Position numbers and translations under genes: made by a program. Under the pieces are notes generated by a model. The model was not told the DNA's origin. It worked only from the letters and a program-made list of their open reading frames with translations, and made no database searches. From Streptacidiphilus jiangxiensis (lineage in GTDB: Bacteria; Actinomycetota; Actinomycetes; Streptomycetales; Streptomycetaceae), in contig NZ_FOAZ01000006.1 in the NCBI RefSeq assembly GCF_900109465.1, forward strand, positions 124,001-188,000: 64,000 nucleotides of DNA, read 5' to 3'. Numbering within the stretch: position 1 is the stretch's first letter; the number at the start of each line of letters is the position of its first letter. Of this stretch, positions 41,484 to 50,687 are shown in pieces.

Positions 41484-43358
41484 TCACTGCAGGGCGAACG
41501 TCTGCGCGCCGGAGCCGTTGCAGGTCCAGATCTGCAGCCGGGTGCCGTTGGCGGTGTTGCCGCTCGGGTCGTCCAGGCACAGGCCCGACTGGGGGTTCAG
41601 CAGCGAGCCGTTCGACTGCTGCACCCACTTCTGGCCGCCCACCCCGTTGCAGTCCCACAGCTCCACCTGGGTGCCCGCCGCCGTGCCGTTGCCATCGATG
41701 TCCAGGCACCGGCCCAGGGTCTCCAGCGAGTTGTCGCTGTTGTGGAACCAGTGCTGGTCGACGGCGTAGGACTGGCAGCCCCACAGGTCGATGCCGGTGC
41801 CGTCGGCGCCGGTGTCGTCACCGAGGACGTCGACGCACTGACCGCCCGGACCGACGACCGGGGCGCCGCCGGTGACGGCGAACTTCTGCGCCCCTGAGCC
41901 GTTGCAGGTCCAGATCTGCAGCCGGGTGCCGTTGGCGGTGTTGCCGCTCGGGTCGTCCAGGCACAGGCCCGACTGCGGGTTCAGCAGCGAACCGTCCGCC
42001 TGCTGCACCCACTTCTGGCCGCCCACCCCGTTGCAGTCCCACAGCTCCACCGGCGTACCGGCCGCCGTGCCGTCGCCGTTGATGTCCAGGCACCGGCTGA
42101 GTGTGCTGAGTGAGCCGTTGGCGTTGTGGGTCCAGTGCTGGTCCTCGGCGTAGGACTGGCAGTTCCACAGCTGGACGGCCGCACCGTCGACGCCGGTGTC
42201 GTCGGCTGCGACGTCGACGCACTGGCCGCCCGGCCCGGCGATGGTGCCCTGCGGGCCGTTGGGGACGTTGCTCTCCCCCGCGTAGCCGACCGAGACGATG
42301 TTCGCCTGGACGGCGTTCTCGGTGGCGTCGCCCGGGAAGCCGGAGACCATGACGCCCTCGAAGAAGGTGCCCATGTTCCAGTTGCTGTTGTCGCCGCCGG
42401 TGCCCAGGATGATGCCGCCCTCCTGGTGCATGGGCAGGTAGCCGCCACGGGTGGGCAGCGATCCGTCCCACCAGGTGGAGAGGCCGCCGGACTGGGAGTT
42501 CGCGCCCTTGAGGGCGTAGGTGGTCTGCCCGTCGTCCTTCAGCATGGCGGTGACGTAGGTGCTGGTGTTGCCCGCGTTGGCGGTGTTGGAGCCGTTGTTC
42601 CCCTGGAACATGCCGTTCTCCATGTCGGCCTCGACCCAGGGGCCGTTGCCGGTGCACGGCGGGAAGTAGCAGGTGGTGGCGAGGGAGACGGCGTCCATGT
42701 GGCCGTTGCCCGTGTCGGCCGGGGTGCTCTCGGCGTTGCCGTAGTCGAAGCAGCAGGCCGAGCCGACGTGGGTGCCGCTGGCCACCATGTAGGCGCCCTC
42801 CGGCTGGCCGTTGACGGCCACGCCGGAGGCGGCACCGGTGTAGCGGTAGCCGACGCCCGGCGAGATCCACACCCCGTAGACCTTGTGGCCCCCGGCGGTG
42901 ACGGCGATCTCGCTCGCGTCCGCGCCGCGGTCCGCACCCATGCCGGAGGTGCCGGACGGGCCCGGGGTCAGGTCGTTGTGGCGCGAGGTCTGGTCGTAGA
43001 TCTTCGTGATCCGGCAGCTGCTGCCGGCGCAGAACGCGTCCTGCTGACCTGCGTTGGCGTAGCCACCGGTGGCGAGCAGGCCGATGTCGCTGGTGGCGCC
43101 GTCGGAGACGCGGGTCACCTGGTAGAGCGGGCCGTCGTAGGCGGAGAAGAGGGCGCGGACGGTGCTGTGCGCGGCGACACACGGGGTGCCGCCGGCGGCG
43201 TACAGGTCACAGGGCAGCGAGCCGGCCGCGTGGCCGACGGCGGGCAGACCGACGAGCGCCGCGACGACGAGCGCGAGCGCGGTGACGGCGCCGCGCACGG
43301 CACGGCGTAGCCGCCGGAACGGCCCGGCCGGGCCGCCGGTGGTGCGGTGACTGGACAT
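41484..43358 (-). CDS. Secreted alpha-L-arabinofuranosidase B (GH54) with two ricin-type lectin domains
   Basis: 624 residues. A twin-Arg-like N-terminus and a hydrophobic stretch (about 25-42) give a signal peptide ending near AVGHAA. Residues about 46-370 are the GH54 catalytic domain (LPCDLYAAGGTPCVAAHSTVRAL, later WNMGTFFEGVMVSGFP). Two ricin-B/CBM13 domains of 128 residues follow (about 372-498 and 500-624), each with repeated QxW-type motifs (VQLWNC, VELWDCNG, LQIWTC). It releases L-arabinose from arabinan or arabinoxylan outside the cell. The LacI gene at 43603 is divergent. Most GH54 enzymes carry CBM42 instead. Confidence 0.88.
   Translation of the reverse strand: MSSHRTTGGPAGPFRRLRRAVRGAVTALALVVAALVGLPAVGHAAGSLPCDLYAAGGTPCVAAHSTVRALFSAYDGPLYQVTRVSDGATSDIGLLATGGYANAGQQDAFCAGSSCRITKIYDQTSRHNDLTPGPSGTSGMGADRGADASEIAVTAGGHKVYGVWISPGVGYRYTGAASGVAVNGQPEGAYMVASGTHVGSACCFDYGNAESTPADTGNGHMDAVSLATTCYFPPCTGNGPWVEADMENGMFQGNNGSNTANAGNTSTYVTAMLKDDGQTTYALKGANSQSGGLSTWWDGSLPTRGGYLPMHQEGGIILGTGGDNSNWNMGTFFEGVMVSGFPGDATENAVQANIVSVGYAGESNVPNGPQGTIAGPGGQCVDVAADDTGVDGAAVQLWNCQSYAEDQHWTHNANGSLSTLSRCLDINGDGTAAGTPVELWDCNGVGGQKWVQQADGSLLNPQSGLCLDDPSGNTANGTRLQIWTCNGSGAQKFAVTGGAPVVGPGGQCVDVLGDDTGADGTGIDLWGCQSYAVDQHWFHNSDNSLETLGRCLDIDGNGTAAGTQVELWDCNGVGGQKWVQQSNGSLLNPQSGLCLDDPSGNTANGTRLQIWTCNGSGAQTFALQ
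41512..41975. repeat. 80-bp perfect direct repeat inside the GH54 gene
   Basis: Bases 41512-41591 and 41896-41975 are identical and lie 384 bases (exactly 128 codons) apart, within the two lectin domains. Flanking domain sequence is clearly diverged, so a recent local gene conversion or strong local constraint explains the identity. Confidence 0.9.
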
Positions 43359-43602
43359 GATGGCTCCTGGGGTGGGGTGGAGCGAGCAGATGGAAGCGAC
43401 CGGGGGGACCAGTGCGGTTGCGGCGGGGGTGCGGTGGGGATGCGCGACGGGCGCGGCGGCGCCCGCGCTCCGCCCGACGGCCCCGAGCTGTGGCAGACCT
43501 GACGGCAGTTCACCGCTGACCTTGTATTCTCACGTTGTAGTCGCGGCGCAGGTGCCGGCCTCGCTCCCTCGCGCACGGTCGGCGGAAGGTGGGGGTGCAG
43601 GC
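43359..43602. other. Divergent control region between GH54 and LacI genes
   Basis: 244 bases. A slightly AT-rich patch CTTGTATTCTCACGTTGTAG (43522-43541) may hold a promoter or a degenerate half-site of the ACAACGT motif seen at 51886 and 52095. GAAGGTGGGGGT upstream of 43603 includes the LacI ribosome site. Confidence 0.4.
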
Positions 43603-44640
43603 ATGTCCATGCCGACCGAGGGCCCGACGGCCCCACGTCTGAAGGACGTGGCGGAGCTGGCGCAGGTCTCCGTCAAGACGGTTTCCAACGTTGTCAACGG
43701 CACGACGCCGGTGGCCGAGGCGACGCGCGAGCGCGTCCAGCGGGCGATCGACGCACTCGGCTACCACCCGAACCTGACCGCCCGTCGGCTGCGCACCGGG
43801 CGCAGCGGGGTGATCGCCCTGGCCTTCCCGGAGCTGCCCTCGCCGTACTTCGCCGAGCTCGCGGTCGAGGTGATCGCGGCGGCACGAAGAGTCGGCATCA
43901 CCGTGCTGATGGACGACACCGGCGGCGACCCGGCCGCCGAACTGCGTATCGCCTCCGGCCTCGGCGACCCGATGATCGACGGGGTCATCCTCAGCCCGCT
44001 CGGCCTGGACCAGGCGACGCTGCTGTCCCGCTCGCGCGAGATCCCCCTGGTCCTGCTCGGCGAGGCCGACCTCGGCCCGGTCGCGGACCGCGTCCACATC
44101 GACAACGTCGCGGGCGCCCGCGCGGTGACCCGGCACCTGATCGACGAGGGATACCGCCGGATCGCCGCCATCGGTTGGCAGGACCCCTCCCCGCGCGCCA
44201 CCGCCGAGCAGCGCCTCACCGGCTTCCGCACCGCCCTGGAGGGCGCGGGCCTGACGGTCGACCAGGCCCTGCTGCCTCCGGTCCGCGCCTACTTCCGCCC
44301 CGACGGCGCGTCGGCGATGCGGCGGCTGCTGAAGCTGCCGGACCGTCCGGACGCGGTGTTCTGCTTCAACGACCTGCTGGCACTCGGCGCGCTGCGCGCC
44401 GCGCACGAGGCGGGGCTGCGGGTGCCGGACGACATCGCGATCGTCGGCTTCGACGACGTCGAGGAGGCCGAGTACGCCATCCCGTCGCTGACCACGGTGG
44501 CACCCGACAAGCGCCACATCGCCGAACTCGCGGTGCGCTGCCTGATGGAGCGGATCGAGAAGCGCTACGACGGCCCGAGCCGGCTGATCACACCGGGCTT
44601 CCGGGTGGTGGTGCGCGAGAGCAGCACCTCGGCCCGCTGA
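43603..44640 (+). CDS. LacI-family repressor, probably of the GH54 gene
   Basis: 345 residues. The helix-turn-helix is at about 15-40 (RLKDVAELAQVSVKTVSNVV) and the hinge at about 55-68 (YHPNLTARRLRTGRS); the rest is a periplasmic-binding-like sugar domain ending with IVGFDDVEEAEYAIPSLTT. It is divergent from the GH54 gene. It is close in sequence to the LacI at 45851 (both KTVSNVVN), so the two may share operator sequence. Confidence 0.92.
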   Translation: MSMPTEGPTAPRLKDVAELAQVSVKTVSNVVNGTTPVAEATRERVQRAIDALGYHPNLTARRLRTGRSGVIALAFPELPSPYFAELAVEVIAAARRVGITVLMDDTGGDPAAELRIASGLGDPMIDGVILSPLGLDQATLLSRSREIPLVLLGEADLGPVADRVHIDNVAGARAVTRHLIDEGYRRIAAIGWQDPSPRATAEQRLTGFRTALEGAGLTVDQALLPPVRAYFRPDGASAMRRLLKLPDRPDAVFCFNDLLALGALRAAHEAGLRVPDDIAIVGFDDVEEAEYAIPSLTTVAPDKRHIAELAVRCLMERIEKRYDGPSRLITPGFRVVVRESSTSAR

Positions 44641-44704
44641 GGTCTCGTCAGAGCGCGGGCTCGGTAAGCGTCGTGGACAGCGGGCGGTCATCGGGGCCTC
44701 CCGC

Positions 44705-45799
44705 TCAGCGGTCCGCGCGCGGCGCGGACAGGTGCGGGAAGCGGAACTCGGTGGTGCTGCGCCGGGAGGTGCCCGGACGCAGGACCGGGTCCGGGTACCA
44801 GGGCCGGTTCGGCGCGTCGGGGAACTGCTGGGTCTCCAGGCACAGCGCGGCGTGACGCTCGTGGCGCTTGCCGTCCGGGCCGCGCAGTGAGCCGTCGAGG
44901 GCGTTGCCGCTGTACACCTGCAACCCCGGCTCGGTCGTCCAGACCTCCAACCGCCGCCCGCTGCGCGGCTCGTGCAGGCGCGCGGCGCGCCGCAGCGCGC
45001 CGGGCGCGGGCGGCGGGGTGAGCACGAAGCAGTGGTCGTAGCCGCCCGCCGCGAGCAGTTGCGGATCGTCGGCGTCGAGGCACTCCCCCACGGGACGCGG
45101 CGAGCGGAAGTCGAAGGCCGTGCCGGCGATGGTGGCGAACTCGCCGAGCGGGATCGCCTCCGCGTTCACCGGCAGGTAGGTGTCCGCGTCGACGGCGAGC
45201 CGGTGGGCGAGCACGTCGCCGCGGCCGGGCCCGCCGAGGTGGAAGTAGGCGTGATGGGTGAGGTTGACCGGGGTCGCCCGGTCGGTGCGGGAGGTGAGCT
45301 CCAGGCGCAGCGTGCCGTGCCGGTCGAGGGTGTAGACGGCGGTGACGTCGAGGGTGCCGGGGAACCCCATGTCGCCGTCGGGGCTGCGCAGGTCCAGGCG
45401 GAGCGCGGCGGCGTACGGGCCGGGCCTGGGCGTCGCCCGCCAGACCCGCCGGTTGAAGCCGTCGGGGCCGCCGTGCAGGGCGTGGCCGCGGTCGTTGACC
45501 GGCACCTGGTGGGCGCGCCCGTCGAGGGTGAACTGGCCGTGGGCGATGCGGTTGGCGTACCGGCCGACGAGCGCGCCGAGGTAGGCGCTGTCGGCACGGT
45601 AGGCGGCGAGGTCGGCGAGCCCCAGCACCACGGAGTCGGCGCGGCCGGACAGGTCGGGCACCTCCAGGCGGTGCAGGACGCCGCCGTACTCCAGCACCTC
45701 GGCGCGCACACCGGTCCCGGAGTCGAGGGTCCAGCGGGCGACGGTGGTGCCGTCCGGCAGGGCGCCGAACGGGGCGCGGGTCAGGCGTGGCTGCGGCAT
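44705..45799 (-). CDS. Aldose 1-epimerase (mutarotase), second copy
   Basis: 364 residues. ATG 45799 has AAGGA upstream; an in-frame GTG at 45811 is less likely. Motifs: GALVGRYANRIAHG, HALHGGPDGFN, NLTHHAYFHLGG with the catalytic His, and CLETQQFPDAPNRP with the catalytic Glu. It is the last gene of the ABC importer-LacI operon, 51 bases after LacI, and should interconvert the anomers of the imported sugar. The last codons form an 8-bp hairpin (44711-44729) that might aid termination. Confidence 0.92.
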   Translation of the reverse strand: MPQPRLTRAPFGALPDGTTVARWTLDSGTGVRAEVLEYGGVLHRLEVPDLSGRADSVVLGLADLAAYRADSAYLGALVGRYANRIAHGQFTLDGRAHQVPVNDRGHALHGGPDGFNRRVWRATPRPGPYAAALRLDLRSPDGDMGFPGTLDVTAVYTLDRHGTLRLELTSRTDRATPVNLTHHAYFHLGGPGRGDVLAHRLAVDADTYLPVNAEAIPLGEFATIAGTAFDFRSPRPVGECLDADDPQLLAAGGYDHCFVLTPPPAPGALRRAARLHEPRSGRRLEVWTTEPGLQVYSGNALDGSLRGPDGKRHERHAALCLETQQFPDAPNRPWYPDPVLRPGTSRRSTTEFRFPHLSAPRADR

Positions 45800-45850
45800 G
45801 GGATCCTTCACGTCCTCGGGGGCGGATGCGGGCGTCGTGCGGGTCGCCGT

Positions 45851-46921
45851 TCAGCCGGGCACGAGCCGGGGTTCGGCCGCCCGGGCGCGGCCCGTTGTGG
45901 ACTCGCGGACCACGAGCGTGTGGCCGGGCAGGATGCGGCGGGGCACGATCGCGGCCCGGTCCGCGCCCGCGGCGCCCCCGGCGCCCGCCTCGATGCGGGC
46001 GATCAGGCAGTCGACGGCGAGCCGGGCGATGGCCGCCTTGTCGGGCGCGACGGTGGTGAGCGAGACGCCGCCGTAGCGGCCGTCCTCGATGTCGTCGAAG
46101 CCGACGACGGCCACGTCCTGCGGGACGCGCAGGCCGCGTTCGGCCAGCACCCGCAGCGCGCCGAGGGCGACCAGGTCGTTGTAGGCGAAGACGGCGTCGG
46201 GCGGTTCTGGCAGGGCCAGCAGGCGGGTCATGGCGACCGCCCCGTCCAGGCGGTCGTAGCCGTCGGTGGCGACGACCAGCTCGTCGCGCGGGGTGCCGCC
46301 GGCCCGCAGGATCTCCTCTCGCCAGCCGCGCAGTCGCAGGTGAGCAGGCTGGCGCAGGGTCTCGCGGCGGGCGCCGACGAACGCGATCCGACGCCGTCCC
46401 AGGTCCAGCAGGTGACGCACCGCCAGCCGGGCGGCGGCCACGTTGTCGATGGCGATGTGGTCGTAGGGGGCGTCGTACTCGCGCTCGCCGAGCAGCACCA
46501 GCGGCGGGCCGTCCGTGCGGCGCAGCAGGTCCTCGTTCTCCAGCTGGATCGGGCTGAGGATCAGCCCGTCGATGAGGTGGGAGCGGAAACCCTGCGAGAC
46601 GAGGGTCTCGTTGGTGCGCAGCCCGGCGGTGTGGTCGAGCAGGACGGTGTGCCCGTGGTGGGCCGCGGCGTCGATGACCGCCGCGGCCAGGTCGGCGAAG
46701 TAGGGGTTGCCCAGCTCCGGGACGGCGAGGGCGATGATGCCGCTGCGTCCGGTGCGCAGGTGGCGGGCGGTGGCGTTGGGGCGGTAGCCCAGCTCGTCGA
46801 TGGCGCGTTGGACGCGTTCCCTGGTCCCGGGTCGGATGTGGGGGTAGTTGTTGACGACGTTGGAGACGGTCTTGACCGACACTCCGGCGCGCAGCGCGAC
46901 GTCCTTGAGGCTCACACCCAC
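45851..46921 (-). CDS. LacI-family repressor of the YtfQRT/YjfF-like importer operon
   Basis: 356 residues. The helix-turn-helix (SLKDVALRAGVSVKTVSNVVN, residues 4-24) and hinge (YRPNATARHLRTGRS) are canonical; the sugar domain ends VVGFDDIEDGRYGGVSLTTVA. Three bases separate its start from the permease stop, so it is part of the importer operon and probably autoregulated. CAACG(A/T)TG sites in the operon promoter region (51886, 52095) are natural targets. Confidence 0.92.
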   Translation of the reverse strand: MGVSLKDVALRAGVSVKTVSNVVNNYPHIRPGTRERVQRAIDELGYRPNATARHLRTGRSGIIALAVPELGNPYFADLAAAVIDAAAHHGHTVLLDHTAGLRTNETLVSQGFRSHLIDGLILSPIQLENEDLLRRTDGPPLVLLGEREYDAPYDHIAIDNVAAARLAVRHLLDLGRRRIAFVGARRETLRQPAHLRLRGWREEILRAGGTPRDELVVATDGYDRLDGAVAMTRLLALPEPPDAVFAYNDLVALGALRVLAERGLRVPQDVAVVGFDDIEDGRYGGVSLTTVAPDKAAIARLAVDCLIARIEAGAGGAAGADRAAIVPRRILPGHTLVVRESTTGRARAAEPRLVPG

Positions 46922-46924
46922 GGC

Positions 46925-47968
46925 TCACTCCTCCTGCCGGCCGCGGGCCAGCAGCGCCTGGACGAGCACGACCACGGCGAGGAACGCGCCGTTGACGGTG
47001 TCGGTGAACGCGGAGCCGTACTGGGAGGCGTACTGGTCGATCAGGTTGTGGATCACGGCGAGAAGCAGCACGCCGGTGACGGTCCCGCCGACGGAGCCGC
47101 TGCCGCCGGTCAGCAGGGTGCCGCCGATGACGACGGCGGCGATCGCGGTCAGCTCGTAGCCGACGCCGATGGTGGTGACCCCGGAGCCGAGCCGGGCGCT
47201 GCCCAGCGCCCCGGCCGCGGCGGCGAGGGTCGCGGACAGGACGTGGACGAGCAGCTTGGTGCGGGCGACGGGCAGGCCCATCAGCCGGGCGGCGTTCTCG
47301 TTGCCGCCGATGGCGGTCAGGTCGGCGCCGAACCTGGTCCGGGTCAGCAGCACCGCGCCGAGCCCGAACAGGGCGGCGACGATCAGCACGGGCGTCCAGG
47401 TGCCCGCGCCCAGGCTGCGGAAGGCGGAGCCGGGCGGGACGAGGTAGGTGGTGGCGCCCTCGTCGGTGACCAGTTGCAGCAGCCCGCGCGCGCCGAGCAG
47501 CCCGGCGAGCGTGACGATGAACGGGGCCATTCCGGCCCGGGAGACGAGCAGCCCCTGCACGGTTCCCCAGGCGGCGCCCACGGCGAGCGGCAGCACGATC
47601 GCGAGCCAGGTGCCGTGCGTCTGCGCGCCGTAGGCGGCGAGTACCCCGCCGAGCGCGTACATCGAGCCGACGGAGAGGTCGATGCCGCCGGTGATGATGA
47701 CGAAGGTCATGCCGAGGGCCAACAGCCACACGAAGGCGTCGTTACCGAGGATGGCACTGACGTTGGACCAGGTCGGGAAGGTGGCCGAGACCATCGACGC
47801 GACGGCCGCGACGAGCGCCAGCACCACCAGCGCGCCGCGCCGCTGCACCTGGGCGGCCAGCCGCTCGCGTCGCTCGCGTCCGACGGACCCGGCACCGCCG
47901 GTGGTCCGGCGCGGCTCCGGCTCCGGCCCCCGGTCCGGGACGGCGGAGGTCAGCACGGTGGGGCTCAT
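46925..47968 (-). CDS. Sugar ABC permease, YjfF/RbsC-like
   Basis: 347 residues with about ten membrane segments and the CUT2 permease motifs (TFVIITGGIDLSVGSMYALGG and IGGTLLTGGSGSVGGTVTG). It overlaps the other permease by 4 bases. In E. coli the galactofuranose importer uses two different permeases (YtfT, YjfF) with one ATPase, which is the arrangement here. Confidence 0.9.
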   Translation of the reverse strand: MSPTVLTSAVPDRGPEPEPRRTTGGAGSVGRERRERLAAQVQRRGALVVLALVAAVASMVSATFPTWSNVSAILGNDAFVWLLALGMTFVIITGGIDLSVGSMYALGGVLAAYGAQTHGTWLAIVLPLAVGAAWGTVQGLLVSRAGMAPFIVTLAGLLGARGLLQLVTDEGATTYLVPPGSAFRSLGAGTWTPVLIVAALFGLGAVLLTRTRFGADLTAIGGNENAARLMGLPVARTKLLVHVLSATLAAAAGALGSARLGSGVTTIGVGYELTAIAAVVIGGTLLTGGSGSVGGTVTGVLLLAVIHNLIDQYASQYGSAFTDTVNGAFLAVVVLVQALLARGRQEE

Positions 47969-48930
47969 CGGGTACCACGCTCCTGGGAGGCGTACACGGC
48001 GAAGCAGATGATGGCGGCCTCGACGATCTGGGTGATGGAGGTGTGCACGTTGTGCTGCGTCAGCACGGCGCTGATCAGCTGCATGAACAGCGCCCCGGCG
48101 ACGGTGCCGAGCACCCGCACCCGGCCGCCGGTCAGCGGCGTGCCGCCGACCACGACGGCGGTGATGGCGTCGAGCTCCATGTTCAGGCCCTGGTTGGCCG
48201 GGTCGGCCTCGGCGCCGTGGCCGACGATCAGCGCGCCCGCGAGGGCGGCCAGCACGCCGGAGAGCAGGTAGACGGTGATCAGCACCCGCCGCACCGGCAG
48301 CCCGGACAGCCGGGCCGCACGGCGGTTGTCGCCGACGGCGACCAACTGGCGCCCGAAGGTGGTCCGGTGGACCAGCGTGCCGGTGAGCGCGACGCAGCCG
48401 GCGGCGATCCAGGCCATCAGCGGCACGCCGGCGAAGCCGTCGGCGCCGAGCGAGAGCAGCCCGCTGTCGGTGACGGGCTTGGCGGAGTCGCCGTTGACCA
48501 GTTCCGCGATCCCCCGCACGCCGATCATCAGCGCGAGGGTGGCCACGATCGGCTGCACCTTGGTGAAGGCGACCATGGCCCCGGCGGCCAGCCCGCTGAC
48601 CGCACCGAGCGCGAGGGCCACCACGAGCGCGACGGGCAGTCCCCAGCCGATGTAGAGCGGGATGACCGCCGCGGACACGGCGATCACCGCACCGACGGAC
48701 AGGTCGATGCCCTCGGTGCCGATCACCAGCGCCATGCCGAGCGCGACCACCAGTGTCGGGGCGACCTGGAAGAGCTGGATGCGGAGGTTGCCGGTGGACA
48801 GGAAGCCGGTGTCCAGGGCCACGGAGACCGCGAACAGCACGAGCAGGGCGGCGTAGACGCCGTACTGCTGGAGCAGTCGCAGGCTGCGGTCCCGGTCGGG
48901 GACGACGCCGGCGAGGCCGAGGGCGCTCAT
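47965..48930 (-). CDS. Sugar ABC permease, YtfT/RbsC-like
   Basis: 321 residues, about nine membrane segments, with GTEGIDLSVGAVIAVSAAVI and VVVGGTPLTGGRVRVLGTVAG of CUT2 permeases. It overlaps the ATPase gene by 4 bases and the next permease by 4 bases, so translation is coupled along the operon. Confidence 0.9.
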   Translation of the reverse strand: MSALGLAGVVPDRDRSLRLLQQYGVYAALLVLFAVSVALDTGFLSTGNLRIQLFQVAPTLVVALGMALVIGTEGIDLSVGAVIAVSAAVIPLYIGWGLPVALVVALALGAVSGLAAGAMVAFTKVQPIVATLALMIGVRGIAELVNGDSAKPVTDSGLLSLGADGFAGVPLMAWIAAGCVALTGTLVHRTTFGRQLVAVGDNRRAARLSGLPVRRVLITVYLLSGVLAALAGALIVGHGAEADPANQGLNMELDAITAVVVGGTPLTGGRVRVLGTVAGALFMQLISAVLTQHNVHTSITQIVEAAIICFAVYASQERGTR

Positions 48931-50600
48931 CGTGCGGTGCCTTTCTCGTCGCCGGAGTCGGTTCCGGTCGCGGTGTCGGACGCGGGCTGGGGCACGGACT
49001 CGGGCACGATCCCGGGGCCGGGCTCAGGATCGGGATCGGGACCGGGCTCGGGCTCGGGCACCGGGCCGCACTCGTCGGCCGGGTGGTGCGACAGCGCGGC
49101 GAGCAGCCCCTCCTCGCTGACCTGCTCTCCCGTCAGCTCGCCCACGACCGCGCCGTCCTTGAGGACGACCACCCGGTCCGAGCCCTCGATCAGCTCCTCG
49201 GGGTCGGAGGAGATGAGCAGCACCCCGAGCCCGTCCGAGGCCAGCTCGTCGATCAGGGCCTGCACCTCGGCCTTGGCGCCGACGTCGATGCCGCGGGTCG
49301 GCTCGTCGAGCAGCAGCACCTCGGGATCCAGGCAGAGCCAGCGGGCCAGCAACACCTTCTGCTGGTTGCCGCCGGAGAGGTCACTGACCTTCTGATCGGG
49401 GCCGGAGGTCTTGATCCGCAGCCGCTGGACGAAGCGGTCGACGATCTCGTCCTGGCGGGCGCGGGAGACGATGCCCGCGCGCGAGAGCGTGGGCAGGGCG
49501 GCGAGCACGATGTTCTCGCGCACGGACAGGTTCGGGACGATCCCCTCGACCTTGCGGTCCTCCGGCAGCAGCACGACGCCGGCCCGGATCGCGGCGGCCG
49601 GGCTGCGCCGGGCCAGCGGCCGACCGGCCACTTCGACGCTGCCCGCCCCTGCGCCCAGCGCGCCGACCACCGCCTTCGCGGTCTCGCTGCGCCCCGCGCC
49701 GAGCAGGCCGCCGAGGCCGACGACCTCACCGGGGTGCACGTCGAACGAGACGTCGTGCACCCGGTGGCGGACCGACAGACCCCGGGCGCGCAGCGCGGGG
49801 GTCCCGCCCGCGCGGCTGCGACGCCCGGCGCCGAACGCGGTGGTGCCCTTGTCCCGCACCACGCTCTGCTCCCGGCCGAGCATCAGCGAGACCAGTTCCA
49901 GCCGGTCCAGCCCGGCCAGTTCGCCGCTGTGCACGACCCGGCCGTCGCGCAGCACGGTGACCCGGTCGCAGATCGCGTAGAGCTCGTCCAGGCGGTGGCT
50001 GACGTAGACGACGGCGATGCCTCGTGCGGTCAGGCCGCGGATGACGGAGAACAGGGTCTCCACCTCGCGCGGTTCGAGCGACGAGGTGGGCTCGTCCATG
50101 ATGACCACGCGCGCCTCGACCTGCACGGCCCGGGCCAGCGCCACCATCTGCTGGGCGCCCAGGCCGAGCGTCTGCAGCGGGCGGGTCACGTCCACCTCGA
50201 CGCCGTACTCGGCCAGCACCCGCCCCGCCTCGCGGTTCATCCGGCGCACGTCGAGCAGGCCGAAGCGGCGCGGCTCGCGGCCCAGGAAGAGGTTGCGCGC
50301 CACCGACATCATCGGGACGAGGTTGACCTCCTGGTAGATGGTCGAGATCCCCGCCTTCTGCGCCTCCGACGGGCTGCGGAACTCCCGCTCCTGCCCGCCG
50401 AAGCGCAGCCGGCCGGCGTCGGGCCGGTGGACGCCCGTGATCACCTTGATCAGCGTGGACTTGCCGGCGCCGTTCTCGCCGATGAGCGCGTGGACCTGCC
50501 CGGCGTGCAGCGTCAGGTCCACGCCGCGCAGGGCGTGGACCCCGGCGAAGCTCTTGCCGATCCCGGCCGTCTCAAGGACGGTGCGGTCCGTCGGGACCAT
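48927..50600 (-). CDS. Sugar ABC importer ATPase, double-domain CUT2 type (YtfR-like)
   Basis: 557 residues with two ABC domains. The first has Walker A GENGAGKSTL (about 41-50) and the Walker B VVIMDEPTSSL; the second has the degenerate Walker A GLLGAGRSETAK, the signature SGGNQQKV and LLLDEPTRGID. This is the usual form of CUT2 monosaccharide importers. A Pro/Glu-repeat tail of about 45 residues (PEPEPGPDPDPEPG) is unusual. The ATG has GGAGGAGG upstream. Confidence 0.92.
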   Translation of the reverse strand: MVPTDRTVLETAGIGKSFAGVHALRGVDLTLHAGQVHALIGENGAGKSTLIKVITGVHRPDAGRLRFGGQEREFRSPSEAQKAGISTIYQEVNLVPMMSVARNLFLGREPRRFGLLDVRRMNREAGRVLAEYGVEVDVTRPLQTLGLGAQQMVALARAVQVEARVVIMDEPTSSLEPREVETLFSVIRGLTARGIAVVYVSHRLDELYAICDRVTVLRDGRVVHSGELAGLDRLELVSLMLGREQSVVRDKGTTAFGAGRRSRAGGTPALRARGLSVRHRVHDVSFDVHPGEVVGLGGLLGAGRSETAKAVVGALGAGAGSVEVAGRPLARRSPAAAIRAGVVLLPEDRKVEGIVPNLSVRENIVLAALPTLSRAGIVSRARQDEIVDRFVQRLRIKTSGPDQKVSDLSGGNQQKVLLARWLCLDPEVLLLDEPTRGIDVGAKAEVQALIDELASDGLGVLLISSDPEELIEGSDRVVVLKDGAVVGELTGEQVSEEGLLAALSHHPADECGPVPEPEPGPDPDPEPGPGIVPESVPQPASDTATGTDSGDEKGTAR

Positions 50601-50629
50601 GTCGTTCCTCCTCCTTCGGGTCGGGCGCG

Positions 50630-50666
50630 GGGAGACGGCGGCGCCGCGGTGCGGACGCCGTCTCCC
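50630..50666 (-). terminator. 11-bp hairpin between binding-protein and ATPase genes
   Basis: GGGAGACGGCG and CGCCGTCTCCC pair perfectly around a 15-base loop, in the 87 bases between the binding-protein stop and the ATPase start. It should either stop part of the transcripts or protect the upstream message from 3' decay, so binding protein is made in excess. Confidence 0.65.
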
Positions 50667-50687
50667 GACGCGCGGGCGGACGGGACG

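Noticed and set aside
41500-42110. Repeats that might suggest a CRISPR array
   Set aside because: The repeat is a single 384-base protein-domain duplication in frame, with no regular short spacer pattern.
44972-48271. 1099-codon plus-strand frame opposite the epimerase, LacI and permease genes
   Set aside because: It mirrors known genes on the other strand and has no recognisable domain.
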